Counted from the first letter of the stretch, positions 43,801 through 56,192 are shown. The stretch is DNA of 64,000 nt from Agapetus fuscipes (GCA_951799405.1 OX637332.1:15629001-15693000), one strand, 5' to 3'. Numbers and translations: made by a program. Notes: generated from the sequence alone by a model not told the origin.

Positions 43801-45270
43801 CTGCAACACGCGCTGACGCTCAACAAACAGCTGCCCACAGTAACACAAGGACATCCATACAACTTGGGTTATACAATGGCAAGTAAGGGGTTACAAGATT
43901 TCACATGTTTTACATATTGTCCAAGTGTTAGACTGATTAAAAATTTGTGCGAAGGAAATGTAAAATAAAGAAAAAAGCTAATCATTCCTTTACTTATCAG
44001 TTGGTATGAGGCTGATGGATATGAATGAATTATGGAAGGATAGAAAAAAAAATAAAGGCAAATCTGCAAAAACTCTGGCTACGCCTACCGGCATGCAGAT
44101 ATATTTTTTCGAAATGCAATTATCGAAGAAAGGAACTCAATGTCTCAAGTGTTTATGAGTTGATTGAAATGTTATGGTTGATGAAAATGTTAAATTGGGG
44201 TGACGGAAAAAATCTGCAATATTGGCAATACGAGCATGAAGATATAAGAACAACGGTATAATTTCCCGATGCTAAATGCTCATTTATTGAATGAGCATTT
44301 TAAGCGTCAGGAAATAATAACCGATGCGATGGACAAGTAGCAGAAAGTAGAGAGGAGTTGTGGAAAACTTCAGAGAAAAAAAGAAACAGAGTATAAAAAA
44401 ATAGTTGGATTCGAAAGAGTATAAAAATAAAAAGGAGATGGACTTTGGCGATAGACTTCAACAAAAAAAAGAAAAACCTGCAGTGATTATAAAACTATAA
44501 AAAGATTTAAGAAAAGCGCTGGATACCTTTGGTGAAAATAAAATACATAATGTAAATAAGAAATAAAGTAGAGATGATGAATAAATTAAACATTATTTAT
44601 AATAATGTGATAATAAGAGAAAAGCTTATTACTGCAATCAACTGAAAAAAAGACTAAAGATTTCCTCATTTTTTACAAAATAATGCAAAATATTAATTTT
44701 GAAAATACGATGAAATTTGCGAAGCAAAAAATATATATTATTATATCTGGCAATTTTTTCATGTCAATAAGCAAGTGAATGAAGCATTTTCTGTGATTTT
44801 TTGGACTTATTAATATAAGTAAAATTTGATTTTATTGTGCTCATTTTGGAAAATTAGTAATAATAAAAAAAATGAATAAGAGTTTTAGGCTTACACGGCC
44901 GGCTGATGATGCTGGAGTGATGCTTTCCGGGAAGCATCACTCCAGCATCAATAAAAAAAATGTTTTAAAATAAGTAAAATAAAGTTTAAAAATTCCATAC
45001 ATTGTTTAGGTTTCATTTGGTTTGATTTGTGCAGATTAACGTTTTATTTTCTGCAACGTCAACATTTCAATAAAGAAGCACACTTTTATTATTTTTTTCT
45101 TTATTAAATACTGTCTTTTCATAAACGTATGCAGGCATTACAACCTTAAGTAATTTTTTACAATCTTAAATTTCCGAGAAAAGCAATAGGTAAGTTGAAT
45201 AAAAAATGTTTTCAGTTTCATTTGGGATTTGATACTGAAAAGGGAATGGATATTTTACGTGTAAAAGAAG
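43801..45270. other. Intron upstream of the acj6 POU-IV-box exon
   Basis: Follows the acceptor gcgtgttgcag. A small family A scrap at about 44000 (ttggtatgaggctgatg), A-rich DNA, and the hairpin at 44908. No other acj6 exon recognised. Confidence 0.5.
44908..44949. repeat. Perfect hairpin, 18-bp arms
   Basis: gatgctggagtgatgctt and aagcatcactccagcatc flank the 6-nt loop tccggg. GC-richer than its surroundings. Confidence 0.95.
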
Positions 45271-45277
45271 ACTAGTC

Positions 45278-45400
45278 TATGATCTAAGTTGGCAGGATAT
45301 ATTAACATCTAAGATTCATATTTATTGTATGTCTACAACAATGCACGTGTAAGTTTTACAGTTATTACATTCATGATTGTTAACAATAATGACGCCCTTA
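45278..45400 (-). repeat. Degenerate family A copy, tail side
   Basis: ctatgatctaagttggcagg to acaatgcacgtgtaagtt. Confidence 0.5.
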
Positions 45401-45439
45401 AAGCCCATGAAAGAGCGTAAAATCTACATTGATCAGATT

Positions 45440-45600
45440 TCTTTGTTTATTTCAAAAATTCAAATGGAAAAAAAGTTTTAATTCACTTATTATTTCTTTT
45501 TTGTGCTCGAACATTTTCGCCTCATGAAGCATCTTCAGGAGCATTGGCTACAAATATTTTGATATAAAAAAAAATTCAAAACATTTTTTTTTCTTTTTTT
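45440..45600. mobile_element. FB element, single arm
   Basis: The minus strand carries CCTGAAGATGCTTCATGAGG, then CGAAAATGTTCG. Confidence 0.7.
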
Positions 45601-45988
45601 CTTCTCTTGATCAGATTTCTTTGTGTAAGTTCAAGGTTTATTTCCAACGTAAATTTTCTTGCTTAAGTACAACATCAACGCGTGTATATGTAAACTTTTA
45701 CAAACCTGACGGAAATTTACACAGTTTAACGTATTCCGCATCTTTATGTGAGGTTTATGATATAATCAAATATTTCATTTGTAGTAGTTGAATCAACTAA
45801 GGTTAAAAAAAACAGTAAAGATAAAAAGTGGCAAGTGTCGTTGCTGATCTAAGCACAAGAAATAATACATTTTGCGTTGCTCGTTGAAATAACTCAACAA
45901 TCGGCATCGAGTAATCAAAAACAATGATACGCATCAGTCTGCTTAACTGTTTTTAAGTCTACATAAAACACTGCACCATTGTATATTT

Positions 45989-46262
45989 TGACCGGTCCGT
46001 TGTCTAGTGATTAACACTTCTGACTCGTAAATGGAAGGTTGTGGATTCGAATCCTGGCGGAGCAAAAAATAAAAACCATTTATATTTTCAAATATGCTCT
46101 CAGCTGTAAAATTCATATATGTACCTTTACTAAAGACCCGTCACAAAAGGTCCATCCAGCCTTACAGCAACTGGGTCTTGCTTGAGAATTGGCGCTTTCT
46201 ACAGCGACGACCAAGTTCGCAGAGGGCTCTTGATGTGTGCTACACACAAAAACAGCGCCCCC
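45989..46262 (+). repeat. T1 SINE, full length
   Basis: gaccggtccgttgtctagtg, ctgactcgtaaatgg, ggattcgaatcctggcgg and body to cacacaaaaacagcgcc. Confidence 0.87.
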
Positions 46263-46299
46263 CCCGTCAACAGAATTATTATGGGCAAAAGTACAACAA

Positions 46300-46420
46300 C
46301 AACAAAAATTGGACACCCCTGGGCTAAACAGTTCAGTAAAATGTCGATCTCCTATTCATAAATTTTTGCTAAGTCGATCTCTTCAAGAAAAAATATGGGC
46401 ACCCCTGGTCTATACTGTAT
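46300..46420. mobile_element. Possible hAT end pieces
   Basis: attggacacccctgggct and tatgggcacccctggtct resemble the CAGGGGTGYCCA ends of Charlie-like hAT elements, but both point the same way, so no whole element is delimited. Confidence 0.3.
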
Positions 46421-47189
46421 ATCTTAAAGTTACGTGGGATGGGCGCAGTAGGGAGTAGGCGGGAACTTTGATACCCTGTACGCAGTGCTGCTTTCAATAG
46501 TGTTCAGTATTCCCTGCAAGTGCAATACTGCAAAGTACCTATTTAGATTGTGTCTTTTGCATTACTGGCCCCCTGATGTTGAACGCCTTAACGCGCGAGT
46601 TGAGGGCTTTAAAGAGTATAGTTTTTGTGAACTCAAACTTTAACTCCGTCGGCTGTTCAGGAGACACTTTGGCTGTGCAGTGTCCTTGCAGAGAATTATC
46701 AAAACGGCATTTGATTAATTTACTATTATTCTAAGAGTAATAGCTATAATCTTTTATCATTATAAACAGAGCTTTTAGTGAGTGATTTAGTTTTTTATAT
46801 TTTTTTTCTGTTTACGTTTTATAGTTAAATAACTACGTAATGTTTTAAACGTAGTCTTCACCTTATTTTCAATTAACGTAGATATATAATAAATAGATAG
46901 GAAGTTAACCTCTAATTTTGATATTTCTCAACAACTTAGATTGTTAATAGAAACGCTAAATATTTATTTTTGCTCTGGAACTTCATAGCCAAGCAACTTA
47001 GACAATTCCTTAAACACAAAAATAAATTATTTATAAGCTAATTTATTATGCATGTGTTTTTTTCCTTTCTGTAAGTCCCGGTGAACTGAATATTTTTTTC
47101 GTAGATGCGTAAATCAATCTGACCGAGAAACTGAGATTGATTTATGTGAGTCCAACTTTATTGTTTTCGGATGTGGTATTGTTTTATTA

Positions 47190-47677
47190 ACCTAAGCTGT
47201 ACACATAGATAAACTTCTTACCACGTTGTCCTTGAAGGAGTTGTGCGAGGAGTGTGGAACCTATTTACTATGACTAGTAAGGGGCCGATCTTACGCCAAC
47301 CACTAAACTTGAATTAGGTTGATTATTTTTCAATAAAAAATAAAAAAAATAAAAGAAATTCTAAACTTTGTTTTATTCCATAAAAGAAAAGTGGAATAAA
47401 ACAAAGTTTATAATTTCTTTTATTTTTTTATTTTTTATTGAAAAATAATCAATTTTTTAAAATGAATTTCCACAGTGTTTCACAAAAATCTTTTCAAAAT
47501 TTGAATTAGGTGTTTTCCAGCTCCCGAGAGGCTTGTTCTCATTTCCATTTTCATAGCGCGTGAAATAAAAACCGAAACGAAAAATCATTTCTGACAGCTT
47601 TTGACTGGAATCAAACCCTAAAACTCCTGCATGGAGCGCACGATGTGGGAACTCTACCATGTGGGCTATCGACTGAA
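47190..47677 (-). repeat. T2 SINE split by a foldback element
   Basis: 3' part 47190-47319 (acgccaaccactaaacttg) and 5' part 47501-47677 (gttttccagctcccgagagg to catgtgggctatcgactg) on the minus strand, with an 11-bp duplication ttgaattaggt at both edges of the insert. Confidence 0.85.
47320..47500. mobile_element. Foldback element with target-site duplication
   Basis: tgattatttttcaataaaaa ... taaactttgttttattcca and its reverse complement form arms of about 60 bp. The direct repeat ttgaattaggt (47309-47319 and 47501-47511) brackets it. Confidence 0.8.
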
Positions 47678-47765
47678 CTTATCTGACTGCTAATTAAAAA
47701 GGAAACAGGGAAATGTAACACATTAAGCTAACTCAACGCAGGTCTAACGTTTTTTTCAAAACAAC

Positions 47766-48022
47766 ATTCCTTGACTTATAGTTTGGTATGAGGCTTACCA
47801 CCCATACTGTAAAAAATGGTTCACTTGACCGATGTCACCCCTGTTTTAGGGAAGGTCGGCAAAAGTTGCAGGGATTATGCTCATTTAAGGTTTAGTTTTT
47901 ATTTGTAAGTACATATGCAGCATTTCTAAGCGCGAACTTACACGTATCTGTTTGTGGGAATGCATTTGATATGAGTTATGAATGTTTATATATCTTTGCA
48001 ACTTAGATTATAGATTATAGAA
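47766..48022 (+). repeat. Repeat family A copy
   Basis: attccttgacttatagtttg to cttagattatagattatag; complete. Confidence 0.85.
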
Positions 48023-48107
48023 CAAAAAAGAGATATACACGTTATATATTTCAACGCCCTGCAAGTTAGTGTATTCTATCATTCGCATATCGCTATTAAT
48101 ATTCCAT

Positions 48108-48349
48108 ATTCCACGCCGTAAGCTCGGGTTCGAATCCCACCGAGGGTGTCAGAAATGATACTAGCAAGGTTTACTTAGCCTTCACAAGAAATGAGTAACC
48201 AGCCCTCTTGGAAGCTGGGAAACCCCCACTTTAACTGTGGTTGGCGTAAGGCCGGCTCCCTGTAAAAATAAATAGGTTCAACTCGCCACATGCGACCCCT
48301 TCGGGATAAGGCTGCAAGAAGTTACATAGTATGTGAAACTTAGTTGCGT
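48108..48349 (+). repeat. T2 SINE lacking the 5' head
   Basis: gctcgggttcgaatcccacc to gtgaaacttagttgcgt. Confidence 0.82.
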
Positions 48350-48529
48350 AGTTGCGTATACTTCAATTTTTGTAAGAATGTCTAAACATTTATGATTTCT
48401 TATGAAATGGGAAGTAAGGCTCGATTCCTACGAATGGTGTATGACAGTGTTCATTTTTCATTTCATATATCGATCATTACTTAAGTGTCTGCGAAAATTG
48501 TCCACAAAAAAGCTCTTGGTGCAGATGTC

Positions 48530-48730
48530 CGTAATTACTGGTTACGGCTCGGGGAGGGGGGGGTGGATAGTTAGTATTGAGGGTTGCGTGTCTGGCGGCG
48601 CATTAGGAGGGGGCACTTGTCTCCGCGGCGCGGCGGGGCGTTGGAAGCACGGCAGTACTGAACGACATGTGACACGGTGTGCCAGAGGTATAATCATGCG
48701 GCACTTCCATATGCCCCTCAAATGTTTCAC
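48530..48730. other. GC-rich single-copy stretch with a G-run
   Basis: Includes cggggagggggggg and ggcggcgcattaggaggggg. No homeobox-gene or other exon signature seen on either strand. Confidence 0.35.
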
Positions 48731-49166
48731 TCTCAAAATTTGCCATTTTTATCCAACTAAAAAGGTTGCAAATTCAAACAGTAACGGTGCGATTCGTAGA
48801 CATTTTAGTCCCCCGTTGAGCTCACGCTTTGACAAACTAATGATACATTTGTATGAAGACCTGTCAATCCAAGATGTCCACAAGTGAACAGCTGATTAGT
48901 CTTAATACAAATATAACCAAAATTCCGTAGGTAAGAATAAACGTGCTGATGAGACTTCCAGCCCAGGCATCATTAGTTTGTCAAAGCGTGGGCTCAACCA
49001 ACTTAAGAATAGCCCCGTAATTGATTAAATATCACGAACAACGAAGATAAATTGTAACATTTTTGTTGCCATCTACTTTGAATTGTATAATTCTTTTGTT
49101 TTCAGGCTATAATGGATGCTTGAAAGCATTCGAGATGCGAAGTTGGTAACATATGGACAAGTCATC

Positions 49167-49362
49167 TATAATGTAAGTTGTAAAAATATAGTGGCATTTA
49201 AGGCTCAAATTTAATTCATAGCCACAATCAAACACATGTAAGTCCGCGCGCTTTCATGATGCATGCGTACTTACAAAATAAATCAGACCTCATATGAACA
49301 TAAACCTTTCAACTCCTGCCGAGTTTCCGTGAAAACGGGTTGGCGATGGCCAAGGTGAACAA
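49167..49362 (-). repeat. Repeat family A copy
   Basis: ctataatgtaagttgtaaaa to aaaacgggttggcgatggcc. Confidence 0.65.
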
Positions 49363-50157
49363 AAAATCAACGAGTTAATGTTGTATGATTAAGGAGGAAC
49401 AAGAAAGCTAATTACTAATATGAATGTCCTTTAAGTATGTTTTTTCTCTTTTACATATTCTCTCCAATATGTTGTGCCGCAATATATGGCGCAACGTATT
49501 GGAAAGAACAATCTAAGAAAGACGAGTAATATGTCATCGAAAAATAGACATTCAGAATTAGAATGCGCTCATGTTGTCGACTCGTATTCATTACGTCAAA
49601 GAATGACGACTCGCAAGTATCTCAGACAAAATATGTCGAGCACAAATTTGCTTTTAAAGGATGATAATAATCCAATAAATATTACTAAAAAAAACATGAA
49701 CGTAATCACAGCTTGATTTTTACGTTAGTACAAGGGAAAGACAATTTCAGAAAAAGAATTGAAGTTGTAGAGCCAGTGCTTTATGCATGAATGGCAGGTC
49801 GATTCCCGAACTGAGCTACCCGACAAAACCTTCAAATTTGAAATGCACGATAAAACAGCATATAATGTACTCACTCCGCTCAAATACTAAGTCTCATATC
49901 TACAACTACATATACTCGTATGTACACTGTACAGTGAGCATACATGTGTGCTTTATATATGTAGCTCTCTGAGCCGAGCAATCGATGAAGAAAAATAAAA
50001 TATCTTTGTGAGAAGCGTAGAAAGAGAATATTTACCTAAAAAAGTAATGACAACTCATTTAACGCGTTCGTGACAAATTTAACCTATGTTATTTTTCAAT
50101 ACATCTTTTCATGTGAGATATTTTTACATTTAGGAGCTTTGAATAATTGTCACGAAG

Positions 50158-50235
50158 AAGGTGATGATACTGATGAATATTGAGGAAATGAAAGTGGTTT
50201 GTAAGGACAGAAAAAAGTGGAGGCGCATCTGCGGA
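50158..50235 (+). pseudogene. LINE 3'-terminal coding scrap
   Basis: Reads KVMILMNIEEMKVVCKDRKK, then WRRIC; the third and longest of the set. Confidence 0.5.
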
Positions 50236-50362
50236 GGTACCGGCCACCCGGCGGCAGGATACAGTACAGTACCTACAGTACAGTCACACCGCTTGTTCTA
50301 TTTTTTTTGTAAAAAGTAATGATTTCCATAGTTTTAAGTAAGCCTGACAATTAATATGTAAT

Positions 50363-50612
50363 CTCCATAATGTATAATCTAAGTTGCAAAAATATATTAA
50401 CATTATAAACTCATATTCATTGCATGCCGTCAAACAGACACGTGTAAGTTCGCGCTTGCAAATGCTGAATGTGTATTAAAATCCAAACCTCGAATGACTG
50501 TAAGCCCTGCCACTTTTGCCAACCTTCTCTGAAACAGGGGTGACATTGGTAAAGTGAACCATTTTTTACAGTATGGGTGGTCAGCCTCATACCAACCTAT
50601 AAGTCAAGGAAT
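50363..50612 (-). repeat. Repeat family A copy
   Basis: ataatgtataatctaagttg to cctataagtcaaggaatg; complete. Confidence 0.83.
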
Positions 50613-51595
50613 GATAATGTTTAAAATTTAATTTTGCGTAAGTTTAATATTTTTGTATTCAATTTACTCAAAAAATATCAAGTGAATAATTATTACTAAG
50701 TGTGCCTTAAATGGCACCTACTTGAGAACTGTATTCAACTTGTAAGTATCTATTGGTTCATGAATATCAAAAGGAAAATCAACTTCGATTTCCCTATTTC
50801 AAGTTAAGTATGGAACTTTGTACACAACTTGAAAATGCATTAAGTATTCTATTCATACAATTTCGTCTTTCATGCAACAGAACAGATGATACATATTTGT
50901 ATAAATGATACATAAGTAGATGCATTAATAAATTAAAACAAGATAAGGTAGCCACTACAAATCCAAATTATATGATTTAGTTTTGCATTGCCATCGTAAA
51001 TTTTTGAGTTATTGGTTTGAATAAGTTAATCTTTCATAATATTGTAGAGGTTGTATATGGAACAATCGATACAATACATTAAATTTCCTTGTGTTTCTAT
51101 TAATTCAAAGTTTCTTCAACAGAAACTCAGCATTACTATTTTCTATGATGTATACATTTTTCGTAGAGCTTAAATTTATAAATTCGTAGTATAAAAGTCT
51201 CAACAAGAGACTTCTAAAGAAGTAAAGAATTTTCCTGGGTTGTATAAAATTTTCGGTTGATTGATTAATCGATTTTGCATCCATTTTGGAGTTGGTGACT
51301 TGGTTTAAATCTGAATGGTGTCAATTAGAGCATCCAATGCCGTCTTGCATTTGTTATTAGTTTAGTGGGGACTTAAAAGAGGAATATTAAGAAATGTACT
51401 TAAAATATACGTTGTAAGTAGGTACATTTTGTAGGGAAATTTATCGTATCTGTTCTTTTGTAAAATACAGCTGACCTATAGATTCATTGCTTCCTTTGTG
51501 TCAGTTTTTAGAGACGGAGCTTAAACAAAAACTGCTCTCATCAGCTTTGCTACATTATGATTAACATGGTATATTTTCTTGCATCTACTAATCTT
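50613..51595. other. A+T-rich single-copy DNA, nothing recognised
   Basis: No known repeat, exon or conserved motif could be picked out. Confidence 0.4.
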
Positions 51596-51614
51596 AGGTT
51601 GGTGCACCTCAAGA

Positions 51615-51926
51615 AAACACAACTAAGTTGCGCATATAGTGCAACTTATTGCCGAATTGTCTCCGAACCGATCGCATGCTGCGTAAGGAACTTGTTTATT
51701 TTACAATACATGGCCTTACACCAACCACTTCACTTGGGGTTTTCCCAGCTTAGGATTCTGATCTTTAATGAAGGATGATTAAATACCAGTATTTTTAGTA
51801 AGTATTTGATTTTGAGTTTGAAAGACACACTGAAATGGGAAATAGATTCTGACACTCTAGTTAGGAATCGAGCCCCAGATTTCAGAATTAAATGCAAGCA
51901 TTCTACGAACTGTGCTAGCGACCATG
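51615..51926 (-). repeat. T2 SINE, diverged full length
   Basis: acaactaagttgcgcatata to tctacgaactgtgctagcga. Confidence 0.75.
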
Positions 51927-52439
51927 GTTCGAGTAAATAGCCATGGTACTTATCTGAAAATCATGAAAGTACCTAGTCTTGAAAAAAAGTGTGAGCCGGT
52001 TGTGACCATGACCCTGGCCAAAAAATAGAGAAAAGTATGATTGTCGCGTTAGTTGTGGTCATACGGCATTTGTCGTCAAATTTTAAAACCTCAAAGTTAT
52101 ATTCCTGCATCTTTCATTTAGTAATTTCAATTGATTTACGAAAACCAACACAAAAGGATTGAAAAGTTATTTCAGGAATACTGAACCGCGGGTCTTCATC
52201 GTTTTTGATAGCACAGCGATCAGTTTTTTATGAAAGCAACAAGAACTTAAATTAAAACTCAATGAAATGAAGTGGCAACACTGTTGGCACTTGTTCAAAC
52301 AAAACACAAAAAAAAACATATATTTATCTTCGACAAAACGACGAAAACGTTTTCTACGGCTTGTTTATGCACTTTTTAATAGCAAAATAGCAGTGGTAAC
52401 AACCGGGTCATCCACCCTACATCAATTACTATGACTTTT

Positions 52440-52545
52440 TTATATTTATTTTAAAAAATAATACCGTTATAATTCACTTAATTTTATCGAATCGAAATGG
52501 ATCGAATATTCTCGCCTCAAAAACGCATCCTCAGGAGCAGTGAAC
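52440..52545. mobile_element. FB element, single arm
   Basis: The minus strand carries TCCTGAGGATGCGTTTTTGA, then GGCGAGAATATTCG. Confidence 0.6.
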
Positions 52546-52633
52546 CACCAAACCCTAACAAATATAACTTTTTATTATATTTTTATTCCATACTTCAAAA
52601 CCATTTCACTGAAATCTCAGGATTTCCTTTTCA

Positions 52634-52795
52634 CGCAACGCAACTAAACTGCACATATAGCACATTTTTTGCCGCGCTGTGCCGAAAGGGGTCGTGTTTG
52701 TCGTATGATACCTATTTATTTTCACACGTAAAGGGTGTCTTACGCCAGCCACTCCACTCGAAGTAAACAGTCTAACTCTCGAGGGGGTCTGGTTC
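52634..52795 (-). repeat. T2 SINE 3' part
   Basis: acgcaacgcaactaaactgc to cgccagccactccactcgaa. Confidence 0.75.
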
Positions 52796-53534
52796 TCTTT
52801 CTTTATAAGTTTGAGTACACTTTAAGTAAAAATAGATATGTTTTTATTCCATTCATTCTCCATTATGACAACATTTGACTCGTAGATATTCCTCAAGTTA
52901 CGCCCAATAAATACAAAAATAGTCCAACGGGTAAAATGTTTTAAAGAGAAAAAACAAATAAAAATGTTATTCTATACGACAAACTTTTACCCTAAAGTTT
53001 GTTTTATCATCCCCTATCTTGAACAACCTGCCACGTGTTCTTTCTTTTTACTATTTCGGTTTATATTTTATGTGTATAGATACAAATTCATGCTAGCATA
53101 TGGCACGTACGTGACCTTCTGTATTTTTAAGGGTTGCGGTCGACATATGTCCTAACAGGTGTATCAAAACAATGCCCCCCTGCATAATAAATAATATCGA
53201 TTTTAGTTTCATTTAATTGAATATTTTCCGGGAGCAAATGAAGATTTCATTTGTTTTTTAATCTTAATAAATTACGCTTTAGTCCTGTAGTTTTGGTTTA
53301 TAAGTAAGAAATAAAAAGATTTACCGGTTTTTACGCAAATGCCAGTTATATAGGTTTTCACATTTTTTATTTCAGTTTCTAAACGTATATAAACTTTTAT
53401 TTTATTCTCAATTTTTAGCAACTTTGTTGTGTATATAAATCCATCCATTTTCAATCATATTTTGTAGGCTTAATTTTATACGAATCTTGTGTAAAATTTA
53501 TATATTATTCTAAAAAAATAATCGAATTTTAAGT

Positions 53535-53766
53535 GTTCAATGGGCACTCGATTTGCGTTAATGAAACATTTGCAAGTTCGAACCTCGCCTGCGCCGTGTT
53601 CTATCAACAATAACTTTGACCCTCTTTCAACAGATATCATTGGGTAATTATTAATTGATATTTAATAAAAAATCAAATAATGAATTATTAATTGAAAATG
53701 TTAATACCTCTTTCTGACAAGGCCAAAAAAGTTGGTAAATTGCATTCCTCTTCACAAATCTAAAAA
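53535..53766 (+). repeat. T3 repeat copy
   Basis: gcaagttcgaacctcgcctg, ataactttgaccctctttca and 3' end aaaaagttggtaaattgcat. Confidence 0.6.
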
Positions 53767-54589
53767 TATGTAAGAATAAGAAAAGATGTAATTAATATTT
53801 AGATTATAGGTTATGGATCCTAGTAGACCTTTTCCTCAGAAAAAAAACAATTTTAGGGCGCATTTTCTGCACTGCATTTTTTTTCCTTCAGAAATTCATT
53901 CGTTTCCAAATATAAGATATTTAAGTGTTGGTGCAATTCACATATTATCACCTCGTTTTAAAATACGCTCTCTTTTTTTTATGCACATTTTAAATTAAAA
54001 AGTTTACAGTTTACCTTGACCCTACAGAAAAAAATATTGTCAAGAAGTTGTATTCTATTCTATCACATATATTATATCTACTTCACAACATTTTCAACTC
54101 ATTCTAAACATGTAATTTGCATCAAATTATATTTAATAGCTGAGTTAAAAGTGGAACTACATACATGTACAAAAAAAGTTTAACAAAAAACTGTACGGTA
54201 ACACATTTTGTATTTAATGTATGAAACATTTGAATGTTATGTATGAAGTAGCTTAGCAGTTATTATTTAAACTTTGCGGGGGCAGTTACCCTTAAATGTA
54301 AACACGAGCTTCTTTTGCACAGCGTATGTGTGTGATATTATGTACGTTTATAATAATTACACGCGGACGGAAAAGTGCAGAGTTGGCGCATCGAACCGAA
54401 CCGAATAACAAATTATATAAAATATATAAGAAATAAAATATCATAAGCCCGATAGGCTGCCATCGATAGCTGCTGAGTTGATCTTTAGGAGGCAGTTAAA
54501 GACCTAACTCCACAACCCGTGACCTTGGGATGACCAAGGGCATGAAAAGTGACTATTTGAATGAGCATTTTATTTTATATATGTAAGCA

Positions 54590-54725
54590 CCCACTTCAAC
54601 TGAAGTGGTTGGCGTAAGGCCAGCCCCATTACCTGTAAAAATTAATAGGTTCACTCGACAGATGTGACTCCTTTGGGGAAAACGTGGCATGAAGTTACAC
54701 TCTATGTGTAGCTTAGTAGCATAGC
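54590..54725 (+). repeat. T2 SINE 3' part
   Basis: cccacttcaactgaagtggt to acactctatgtgtagcttag. Confidence 0.8.
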
Positions 54726-54732
54726 GTTAAGT

Positions 54733-54985
54733 GTCGTTGGGATGGTTTAGCGGGTTAGGCGTTGGCACTTGAATTTGCGTTCCTGAAACAAGCGCATGTT
54801 CAAACCCCGTCATGTCCACGACGGTATCTTTGACCCCAGTTTGACAGATGTTATTGCGTATTTTGTAATGAATAATTTTTTTTTTTATTTAATAATGAAT
54901 CATAATAGATAATGTACTTAAATACCTGCTTTTGGCCAGGAAAAATAGGTTGGTGACTTGCATTCCCATTCAGATATCTATTTAA
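54733..54985 (+). repeat. T3 repeat copy
   Basis: gggatggtttagcgggttag (A-box-like), catgttcaaaccccgtcatg (B box) and 3' end aaaaataggttggtgacttg. Confidence 0.68.
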
Positions 54986-55273
54986 AAAGTGTAACATAGA
55001 TTTGCTGGGTTCTGGTTCGTTTCGGTCTTCAGTCTCGCTCGTCGACACTGTACTCGCATAATTCATGAGTCAAAAGCCAACACAACGTCTCCCCGCGGTA
55101 ACTTTTTATTTTGTTCATTATACACAAATTTATCATATTTTTCAGAGGTCTCAAATGTACTCACAGCGAATGTTGAGGACACTGGCAACAGTACATAAAG
55201 TCTAAAAAAGTTACATATGAAAACCAAACATTCCCTTGTATAACCTTATTACAGATTTTTTTTTTAATTTTAG

Positions 55274-56192
55274 GACCGATACGTAGACTACTGATTAACG
55301 CTACGGACTCGAAATCTGAATGTTGATGGTTAGATTCTCGGCGGAGGACCACAAAATATCAATTGCTTTTCGAATATGCTCTTCGCTGGGTTAACAAATT
55401 CATATTCTTTTTGTAAAGACCCGGGCACCAAAGATTTATCCAGCTTTACAGTTCTTTTTTTAAAAAATTGATTATTTTTCAATAAAAAATTAAAAAATAA
55501 AAGAAATTAAAAACTTTGTTTTATTCCACTTTTATTGTTTTTGAGTATGTTACAAACGTTTTCGGAATACCTTCCATCATCGGGTAACAACAATTACTAA
55601 AATCAAACTTAAAAATTAATAAGAGTTCAAATTTGTTTAGTGAAACACTGTGGTAAGCCATTATAAAGATTTATTTTTAAAAAAACAATAAAAATTATTT
55701 TCTAAAAATTAAACAAAAAACTTTGTGTAATACCACTTTGAGTACATATTTTAATTCAAGAGTACTTTCGGTGTTATACCATCGTCAGTTGAAAATATAC
55801 TAAAACTTAAAATTAAAGACATTGCAGACAGTGTGGGGGTGGTAGGAAGGGGTAGGGGAGGAGTCTAATGAGCTAGGTTCTTTAATGAGTGGAAGTGGGA
55901 GGAGCTAGGAGGATGATTTATGGTTTGGTTCTGGGTTTACAAATTATATTTAAAAGAGGAGAAGTTATTAATTAAAGTTATTAATTAATATTAATAAAGA
56001 AGTTAAAAATTAAGACATGGGTGTGGGATCTATTGGTGGTAAGGGAGGGGGTAGCAAGGTAGGTGTGGGAGGGAGATGGTGAGTTTTGGGGCGGAGCTAA
56101 TATTGTTAGGAGATTGGCGCTACATCTAGCGGCGTCTGAGCTTGCATGGGGTGTGTTTAATACAAAAACAGCGCCTACAAAATAAATAATCG
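55274..56192 (+). repeat. T1 SINE split by a 650-bp insertion
   Basis: Head and early body 55274-55455 (accgatacgtagactactga, ggactcgaaatc); the end resumes at about 56110 (gattggcgctacatctagcg to aacagcgcctacaaaataaa). The insert holds two FB-type arms and G-rich DNA. Confidence 0.7.
55456..55810. mobile_element. FB-type arms inside T1
   Basis: First arm: tgattatttttcaataaaaa, aactttgttttattccac, then on the minus strand CCGATGATGGAAGGTATTCC, then GAAAACG. Second arm (55725-55810): minus strand CTGACGATGGTATAACACCG, then AAAGTA. Confidence 0.6.

Noticed and set aside
43337..43816. 159-codon plus-strand open frame, Cys/Met/Asp-rich
   Set aside because: It is the 75-bp minisatellite (divisible by 3, so open on both strands) running into the antisense of the acj6 exon; not a gene.
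43801..43854. ATG at 43854 (MSLCYCG...) as a start for the POU-IV-box exon
   Set aside because: The in-frame stretch crosses a good acceptor (gttgcag) and is unlike POU4 N-termini; treated as intron.
48402..48887. 161-codon plus-strand frame and its antisense partner in GC-rich DNA
   Set aside because: GC-rich DNA gives long chance frames; no family motif, and the two strands compete.
49474..49716. 80-codon open frame (MPQYMAQRIGKNN...)
   Set aside because: Longest non-repeat frame nearby, but no recognisable domain, no splice support and ordinary composition; not called.
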